Shown in pieces: positions 22,145 to 26,519 of a DNA stretch of 26,519 nt. Source of the stretch: Gp7-AA10 sp035516895 (lineage in GTDB: Bacteria > Acidobacteriota > Thermoanaerobaculia > Gp7-AA8); contig DATIZY010000120.1 of the NCBI GenBank assembly GCA_035516895.1, positions 1-26,519 of the forward strand, in the 5' to 3' direction. Under the pieces are notes generated by a model. It did not search any database, was not told the origin of the DNA, and worked only from the letters and a program-made list of their open reading frames with translations. Within the stretch, counting starts at the first letter, position 1. The number at the start of each line of letters is the position of its first letter. The position numbers and the translations under genes were made by a program.

Positions 22145-22801
22145 ATGCACACGATCGCCCTGGTGCTGACGCTGTTTGCCGCCGACTCGCTCGTGAAGCA
22201 GGGGCAGACGGCTCTCGATCGCGGCGACGCGCGCACCGCCGTCAAGCTCCTCGAAAAGGCCGTTGCTGACTCGCCGAACGATGCGGAGGCGCACTATGTT
22301 CTCGGCACCGCCTATGGGGCTCGAGCACAGCAACCCGGCGTCCTCGATCGTGCCGCGCTCGCCCGCCGGACGCGCAGCGAATTTGAAAAAGCGGTCAGCC
22401 TCGATCCAAATTACATCGACGCACGCATGGCGCTCGTTCAGTACGACACCCTCGCGCCCGAGATCATGGGCGGCAGCATCCAGCGTGCGCAGCAACAGGC
22501 CGACGAGCTTTTGAAGCGCAGTCCGGCCGCCGGCCATCGCGCGCAGGCGTTCATCGACGGTCATCTGAAGCAATACGATGCAGCGGCGGCGGAGCTGCGC
22601 GAAGCAGCGGCCATCGATCCGAACGACATGCCGACGTTGTTCGAAATCGGCCACCTCGCCGCGATCACTGGCAGGAACCTGCCGGAGGGGGAACAGGCGC
22701 TGCTGAAATACCTCGAGTACACGCCGGCGAAGGGTGAGCCGACGCACGAACAGGCCGCCGCATACCTCGAACAAATCCGCCGCCGGATGGGCCCGCGCTG
22801 A
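22145..22801 (+). CDS. Tetratricopeptide-repeat protein, probably exported
   Basis: This 218-residue protein starts with a short hydrophobic leader (MHTIALVLTLFAADSL) and then TPR units: LVKQGQTALDRGDARTAVKL with its pair AVADSPNDAEAHYVLGTAYG, SEFEKAVSLDPNYIDARMAL, and further copies near 130-200 (LKQYDAAAAELREAAAIDPN). TPR arrays mediate protein contacts. With the leader it is probably periplasmic, though the leader is short. It precedes the sigma54 activator by 41 bp on the same strand and may share its transcript. A function in signal sensing upstream of that regulator is possible but not shown. Confidence 0.8.
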   Translation: MHTIALVLTLFAADSLVKQGQTALDRGDARTAVKLLEKAVADSPNDAEAHYVLGTAYGARAQQPGVLDRAALARRTRSEFEKAVSLDPNYIDARMALVQYDTLAPEIMGGSIQRAQQQADELLKRSPAAGHRAQAFIDGHLKQYDAAAAELREAAAIDPNDMPTLFEIGHLAAITGRNLPEGEQALLKYLEYTPAKGEPTHEQAAAYLEQIRRRMGPR

Positions 22802-22842
22802 CGGCTTGCTCGCTCCGGCGCGCGGACCTATCGTATCGGTGA

Positions 22843-24630
22843 GTGTCCGATTCCACCCGGCAGATCGATGCGGATCTCGTCGTCAACGTGACGCCGGCGC
22901 TCATTTTCAGCGCGCGGCCTGACGGCTATCTCGACTACTTCAACGAGCGCTGGCTCGAATGGCTCGGCGTTCCGATCGAGAAAATCATCGGCTGGGCGTG
23001 GATCGACCTGATCCATCCCGTCGACCGCAACGAGCACCTTCGCCGCTGGCAGGAATCGATCGCCAGCGGCTCGCCCGCGATCTCCGAGGCGCGCGTGCGG
23101 CGGGCGAACGGCGAATATCGGTGGATGCTCCATCACAGTGTTCCGCAGCGCGACGAGTCGGGCCGGATCGTCCGATGGTTCGGCTCGAGCGTCGACATCG
23201 AAGATCTCAAGCGCGCGGAGGGCAAGATCCGCAGCGCGGAGAAAGAGCTTCGGACGATCATCGAAACGATTCCCGCGTACGTCTGGACGGCGACGCCCGA
23301 CGGCGCGGTCGACTTCAGCACCGAGAGCTGGTTCGATCGGACGGGACTCGGTGGGGGAAAGGCGATCGGCTGGGAGTGGATCGACAACGTTCACGAGGAC
23401 GATCGAGAACGCGTGGTCGCGGCGTGGCGCGAAGCGGTGGCCACCGGCCGCCCGTTCGATCACGAATTGCGGATGCGCAACGCACAAGGCGAATATCGAT
23501 GGATCCTCGTCCGCGCCGTGGCCCTGCGCGATGACAGCGGCGCAGTCGTCCGGTGGTATGGAACGATCACCGACATCGACGATCGCAAACGGGCCGAAGA
23601 AGAGCTCCGCAAGCTGAAGGATCAGCTCCACAACGAGAACATCGCGCTGCGTGAAGAGATCAGCCAGACGTCGATGTTCGAGGAGATCGTCGGCTCGTCG
23701 CCGGCGCTGCGGCGGGTGCTCTCGCTCGTGACGAAAGTCGCGGATACCGACTCGACCGTGCTGATCACCGGCGAGACCGGCACGGGAAAGGAGCTGATCG
23801 CGCGCGCGATTCACAAGCGCTCGCGCCGAGCCTCGCGGCCGTTCGTGTCGGTGAATTGCGGCGCGATCCCGCATTCGCTGATCACCTCCGAGTTGTTCGG
23901 CTACGAGAAAGGCGCCTTCACCGGCGCGATTCAGCGGCACCTCGGCCGCTTCGAGCTCGCCGATCACGGCACGATCTTCCTCGACGAAGCCGGCGAGCTG
24001 CCGCCAGAGGCGCAGGTCGCGCTTTTGCGCGTGCTGCAGGAGCGCACGTTCGATCGCGTCGGCGGAACGAGGCCGGTGAGCATCGATGTGCGCGTGATCG
24101 CAGCGACCAACCGCGATCTCGCGAAGGAGGTCGCCGACGGCTCGTTCCGCGACGATCTCTACTATCGCCTCAGCGTCTTTCCGGTTTACGTCCCGCCGCT
24201 GCGTGAGCGTGCGGCCGACATCCCTGTGCTCGTCCAGTACTTCACGCAGCGTTACGCGGCGAACATCGGCAAGAAGATCCGGAAAGTCAGCGCGCGGACG
24301 ATGGACGTGCTCAGCGATTACAAATGGCCCGGCAACGTGCGCGAGCTGCAGAACGTGATTCAACGCGCCGTCATTTTGTGCGACGGCGACACGCTCGTCG
24401 TCGATGAAACCTGGCTGCAGAACCGTCTCGCGAAAGAGGCGGCAGGCACGCGCGGTCTCGGCCGGCCGTCGATCCGCGAAGAAAAAGAGATGATCGAGAG
24501 CGCGCTCGCGGGATCGTCCGGCCGGGTCGCCGGACCCGCCGGCGCGGCGGCGAAGCTCGGCATCGCTCGATCGACTCTCGAGTCGCGAATCCGCTCGCTG
24601 CGCATCGACAAGAATCGCTTCCGCTCGTAG
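22843..24630 (+). CDS. Sigma54-dependent transcription activator with two PAS domains
   Basis: A 595-residue enhancer-binding protein. PAS domains with PAC tails lie at about 10-125 (RANGEYRWMLHHSVPQRDESG) and 130-250 (NAQGEYRWILVRAVALRDDSG), then a coiled linker. The AAA+ domain at about 280-515 has Walker A GETGTGKE at 310-317, the sigma54-contact loop GAFTGA at 357-362, Walker B GTIFLDEAGE near 376-385 and the R-finger region FRDDLYYRLSVFPV. A Fis-type helix-turn-helix (AAAKLGIARSTLESRIRSL) closes the chain. There is no receiver domain, so it probably senses a small ligand, redox state or light through PAS rather than by phosphorylation. The start is GTG. The nearest -24/-12 promoter is only 150 bp downstream, before the STAS-DUF1269-HdeD genes, which are its likely target. 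Confidence 0.95.
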   Translation: MSDSTRQIDADLVVNVTPALIFSARPDGYLDYFNERWLEWLGVPIEKIIGWAWIDLIHPVDRNEHLRRWQESIASGSPAISEARVRRANGEYRWMLHHSVPQRDESGRIVRWFGSSVDIEDLKRAEGKIRSAEKELRTIIETIPAYVWTATPDGAVDFSTESWFDRTGLGGGKAIGWEWIDNVHEDDRERVVAAWREAVATGRPFDHELRMRNAQGEYRWILVRAVALRDDSGAVVRWYGTITDIDDRKRAEEELRKLKDQLHNENIALREEISQTSMFEEIVGSSPALRRVLSLVTKVADTDSTVLITGETGTGKELIARAIHKRSRRASRPFVSVNCGAIPHSLITSELFGYEKGAFTGAIQRHLGRFELADHGTIFLDEAGELPPEAQVALLRVLQERTFDRVGGTRPVSIDVRVIAATNRDLAKEVADGSFRDDLYYRLSVFPVYVPPLRERAADIPVLVQYFTQRYAANIGKKIRKVSARTMDVLSDYKWPGNVRELQNVIQRAVILCDGDTLVVDETWLQNRLAKEAAGTRGLGRPSIREEKEMIESALAGSSGRVAGPAGAAAKLGIARSTLESRIRSLRIDKNRFRS

Positions 24631-24663
24631 CGCCACGGAAAAAAGTCGTGTGAGGACCTGCGT

Positions 24664-24683
24664 CAGCCGGTCAAGGCCGGCTG
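24664..24683. other. 7-bp inverted repeat after the activator gene
   Basis: CAGCCGG and CCGGCTG flank the loop TCAAGG, 34 bp after the activator stop; another GCCGG copy follows at once. It lacks a T-run. It could be a weak transcription end for the activator gene, or part of the control region of the next operon. Confidence 0.3.
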
Positions 24684-24709
24684 AAGCCGGCCCGCACACT
24701 CGTGGCGAA

Positions 24710-24727
24710 ACTCGTCATTTGACGAGT
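24710..24727. promoter_or_regulatory. Perfect 18-bp dyad, candidate enhancer (UAS)
   Basis: ACTCGTCATTTGACGAGT is an 8-bp perfect inverted repeat with a 2-bp centre. Its centre lies about 85 bp upstream of the start predicted from the -24/-12 element. That is within the usual range for binding sites of sigma54 activators, which bind dyads through a Fis-type helix-turn-helix. The adjacent PAS activator is the obvious candidate protein. Binding is inferred. Confidence 0.5.
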
Positions 24728-24777
24728 CTCGACATCATCATTCGCGCGTAATCCATTGTAAACACGACACTTCACTA

Positions 24778-24792
24778 TGGCACCTCGGTTGC
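24778..24792 (+). promoter_or_regulatory. Sigma54 (-24/-12) promoter
   Basis: TGGCACCTCGGTTGC matches the RpoN consensus TGGCAC-N5-TTGC exactly, with the invariant GG and GC at correct spacing. It lies between a sigma54 activator gene and an envelope-stress operon, and points at that operon. The predicted transcription start is near 24804, only a few bases before the ATG at 24807. Confidence 0.7.
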
Positions 24793-24806
24793 CCTTAGAG
24801 CGACCG

Positions 24807-25109
24807 ATGACGCTGAGAATCGAACAGGTCGCCAATGACTCCGAGACGGTTCTCACGCTCGTCGGGAGGATCACCTCGCCGGACGTGCAGCGGTTGAAAG
24901 CCGAAATTGCCGAAGCGCGCAATCGCGTAACACTCGACCTCGAGCAGGTGTCGCTCGTCGACCTCGACGCAGTCCACTTCCTCGCGGCATCCGAACAACG
25001 CGGCATTCATCTCCGCAATCTGCCGCAGTACGTCCGCGAGTGGATCCTCCAGGAGAAGCCGAGGGTCGATGAGCTCGAAGGAGACGGCCTTCATCCGATT
25101 CACGCGTAA
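24807..25109 (+). CDS. STAS-domain protein
   Basis: This 100-residue protein (MTLRIEQVANDSETVLTLVG) has the STAS pattern of alternating strands and helices: the LDLEQVSLVDLDAVHFLAAS core and a closing IHLRNLPQYVREWI helix. In anti-anti-sigma proteins the turn after the third strand carries a phosphorylated Ser. Here it is DLDA, so classical kinase control is unlikely. It may bind a ligand or partner. ATG at 24807 is chosen because an earlier ATG at 24777 lies inside the -24/-12 promoter. DUF1269 and HdeD genes follow closely in the same direction. Confidence 0.8.
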   Translation: MTLRIEQVANDSETVLTLVGRITSPDVQRLKAEIAEARNRVTLDLEQVSLVDLDAVHFLAASEQRGIHLRNLPQYVREWILQEKPRVDELEGDGLHPIHA

Positions 25110-25128
25110 ACAAAAGGAGATTTTATTT

Positions 25129-25857
25129 ATGGAACGGATTCTTGTAGTTGTTTTCGATAACGAAAAGAAAGCCTACGAAGGCAAGACGGCGCTGCGCCAG
25201 GTGGAGCAGGCCGGCGAGCTCGTGATCTACGGCGGCGCCGTGGTGACCAAGCATGCCGACGGCACTGCCACGGTCAGCGAGTTCGACGACTTCGGCGGCA
25301 CCGGCGCGATCGCCGGAACGGCCCTCGGCAGTCTGATCGGACTCCTCGGCGGGCCGGCGGGCGTGTTGGCGGGAGCCGCGATCGGTTTCACGGGCGGCGC
25401 GATCGCTGACGTCGACTACTTCGAGAACGCACGCCTCGGCGAGGACTTCGTGGAGGACGTTTTGAAGTCGCTCACGCCGAACAAAGTGGCCGTTGTCGCC
25501 GAAGTCGACGAGGAGTGGACCACGCCGGTCGATACGCGCATGGAGGCGCTCGGCGGCACGGTCTACCGCCGCGCGATGTGGGAAGCGCGCGAGGACCTCA
25601 ACCAGAAAGAGATCGCCGCGATGAAGGCCGATCTCGCGCAGCTCAAGGCCGAACAGGCGAATGTGAACGCCGAGCGAAAGGCGAAGCTGCAGAAGAAGAT
25701 CGCCGAGCTCCAGGCAAAGATCGACGCGCAGCAGAAAAAAGCGCAGGAGCGCAAAGCGGCGTTCGATGCGCGCCAGAAGTCGAAGAGCGAAGTCCTCAAG
25801 AACAACGCCAAAGCTGCGGGCAAAGCGCTCAAGCAACTGGCGAACACCCCGGTCTGA
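25129..25857 (+). CDS. DUF1269 protein with glycine zipper and C-terminal coiled coil
   Basis: A 242-residue protein. Residues 1-70 are an alpha/beta part (ILVVVFDNEKKAYEGKTAL), and about 60-90 are a glycine-rich hydrophobic hairpin (GTALGSLIGLLGGPAGVLAG). A second alpha/beta part (KVAVVAEVDEEW) ends near 150. These match the DUF1269 family, with the glycine zipper likely to enter a membrane. The last 90 residues are a long Lys/Ala/Gln coiled coil (MKADLAQLKAEQ ... KKAQERKAAFDARQ) ending basic, longer than in most family members. A strong AAAAGGAG site precedes the ATG. It is the middle gene of the proposed sigma54 operon. Function unknown; stress or membrane protection is suggested by company only. 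Confidence 0.87.
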   Translation: MERILVVVFDNEKKAYEGKTALRQVEQAGELVIYGGAVVTKHADGTATVSEFDDFGGTGAIAGTALGSLIGLLGGPAGVLAGAAIGFTGGAIADVDYFENARLGEDFVEDVLKSLTPNKVAVVAEVDEEWTTPVDTRMEALGGTVYRRAMWEAREDLNQKEIAAMKADLAQLKAEQANVNAERKAKLQKKIAELQAKIDAQQKKAQERKAAFDARQKSKSEVLKNNAKAAGKALKQLANTPV

Positions 25858-25893
25858 ATCCAACGTAATTTGAAAAAAGGAGAAAAAACGACA

Positions 25894-26469
25894 ATGTCTA
25901 CCGACTCTCTCTCAACCCAGGTTTCGAAGCAGGCCGGCTGGAGCCTTTTCATGGGCTTCCTCACGGCCGCAATCGGCGTCGTCATGATCATTTATCCGAT
26001 GGCGGCGGCGACGGTCTCCACGCTCTTCTTCGGATGGGCTCTCATCTTTGCGGGCGTGGCGCAAGTGGTCTTCGCATTCAGCTCGCAGTCGGCGGGGTCC
26101 TTCTTCCTGAAGCTTCTCGTCGGGATCGTGTACGGCTTCGCGGGTGTCACGCTCGTCGCGTTTCCGCCGGCGGGTGTGATCACTCTGACGGCGGCGATCG
26201 GCATCATGCTGCTCACCGAAGCGGTCATTGAGATCATCCTCGCGTTCTCGCTGCCGATCGAAGCAGGTCGCGGCTGGCTCATCGCGAGCGCGATCGCCAG
26301 CGGGCTTCTCGGAGTTCTGATTCTGGCCGAATGGCCGGCGAGCGCAGTCTGGGCGATCGGGACCATGGTCGGCGTCGCGGTTCTGTTCAACGGAATCTCG
26401 CGTATCGTGATCTCGAGCATCGCTCTCAAAGGCGTTCACGACTTGAAGCAGATCGCGAAAGCTGCGTGA
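25894..26469 (+). CDS. HdeD-family membrane protein
   Basis: A 191-residue protein with six hydrophobic helices (about 18-36, 43-65, 74-92, 98-120, 131-150 and 155-178) and the HdeD/DUF308 repeats, such as LFFGWALIFAGVAQVVFAF and AIGIMLLTEAVIEIILAF. HdeD in E. coli belongs to the acid-fitness island and supports acid resistance at high cell density. Elsewhere the family is a general envelope-stress marker. The ATG follows an AAAGGAG site. A strong hairpin starts 27 bp after the stop, so it is probably the last gene of the operon. Confidence 0.9.
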   Translation: MSTDSLSTQVSKQAGWSLFMGFLTAAIGVVMIIYPMAAATVSTLFFGWALIFAGVAQVVFAFSSQSAGSFFLKLLVGIVYGFAGVTLVAFPPAGVITLTAAIGIMLLTEAVIEIILAFSLPIEAGRGWLIASAIASGLLGVLILAEWPASAVWAIGTMVGVAVLFNGISRIVISSIALKGVHDLKQIAKAA

Positions 26470-26495
26470 ACCGTGTTTTTCAACCTCTTCAATGC

Positions 26496-26519
26496 GCGCG
26501 CTGAGGTGACTCAGCGCGC
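26496..26519 (+). terminator. Hairpin after the HdeD gene, likely terminator
   Basis: GCGCGCTGAG and CTCAGCGCGC form a perfect 10-bp stem with the loop GTGA. The window ends at the last stem base, so the T-run expected of a Rho-independent terminator cannot be checked. Confidence 0.6.

Noticed and set aside
22828..24699. Minus-strand open frame of about 620 codons over the sigma54 activator
   Set aside because: The activator on the plus strand has intact Walker, GAFTGA and helix-turn-helix motifs; the antisense product has none.
24777..24806. Earlier ATG for the STAS gene
   Set aside because: It overlaps the -24/-12 promoter and would lie before the predicted transcription start.

Overview
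The window is GC-rich, gene-dense bacterial chromosomal DNA from a Gram-negative (diderm) organism. It carries lipid A genes (lpxB-like, lpxD, an LpxL-type acyltransferase), a MacAB-type efflux pump with periplasmic adaptor, a sigma54-dependent activator and a protein with a C-terminal PEP-CTERM-like (IPTL-CTERM type) sorting tail. This mix, with the many small stress-family proteins, would fit Acidobacteriota or a related deep-branching diderm phylum. That placement is inference: no rRNA or other phylogenetic marker is present. I saw no tRNA, CRISPR array, transposase or phage gene.

Layout. (1) 1-903, minus: N-terminal membrane half of an ABC exporter (MsbA type), cut by the window edge. (2) 977-7834, plus: one tight operon of eight genes, most joined by 4-bp stop/start overlaps: CTERM-anchored secreted protein, small membrane protein, LpxB-like glycosyltransferase, LpxD, a ketosynthase lacking its catalytic residues (chain-length-factor-like), an unusually long acyl carrier protein, an intact ketosynthase, and an 8-helix membrane protein. 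(3) 7796-9468, minus: LpxL-like acyltransferase and a DUF374 acyltransferase, convergent with and overlapping the operon end. (4) 9769-10062: decayed coiled-coil gene. (5) 10160-13489, minus: MacB and MacA-like adaptor. (6) 13490-22000: a loose stretch of stress and nucleotide genes (Prs, phosphoribosyltransferase, DUF1622, DksA-like, an ACP-acyl-AMP-ligase-acyltransferase fusion, DUF2267, RRM protein) interspersed with four broken or truncated genes (alpha/beta hydrolase, CapA, a membrane protein, a glycosyltransferase). (7) 22145-26519, plus: TPR protein, PAS-PAS-AAA+ sigma54 activator, then a STAS / DUF1269 / HdeD operon preceded by a textbook -24/-12 promoter and ended by a strong hairpin.

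How the parts may work together. The first 9.5 kb reads as one envelope-lipid unit. A dedicated KS/CLF pair and special ACP probably make a non-standard acyl chain. LpxD and the LpxL/DUF374 acyltransferases could place it on lipid A or a related glycolipid, and the ABC exporter would flip the product. This resembles the rhizobial acpXL/fabF1XL/fabF2XL arrangement for very-long-chain lipid A in concept, but has a different gene set. At the other end, the PAS-type sigma54 activator is the obvious candidate regulator of the STAS-DUF1269-HdeD operon. An 18-bp perfect dyad about 85 bp upstream of the predicted transcription start is a candidate enhancer site.
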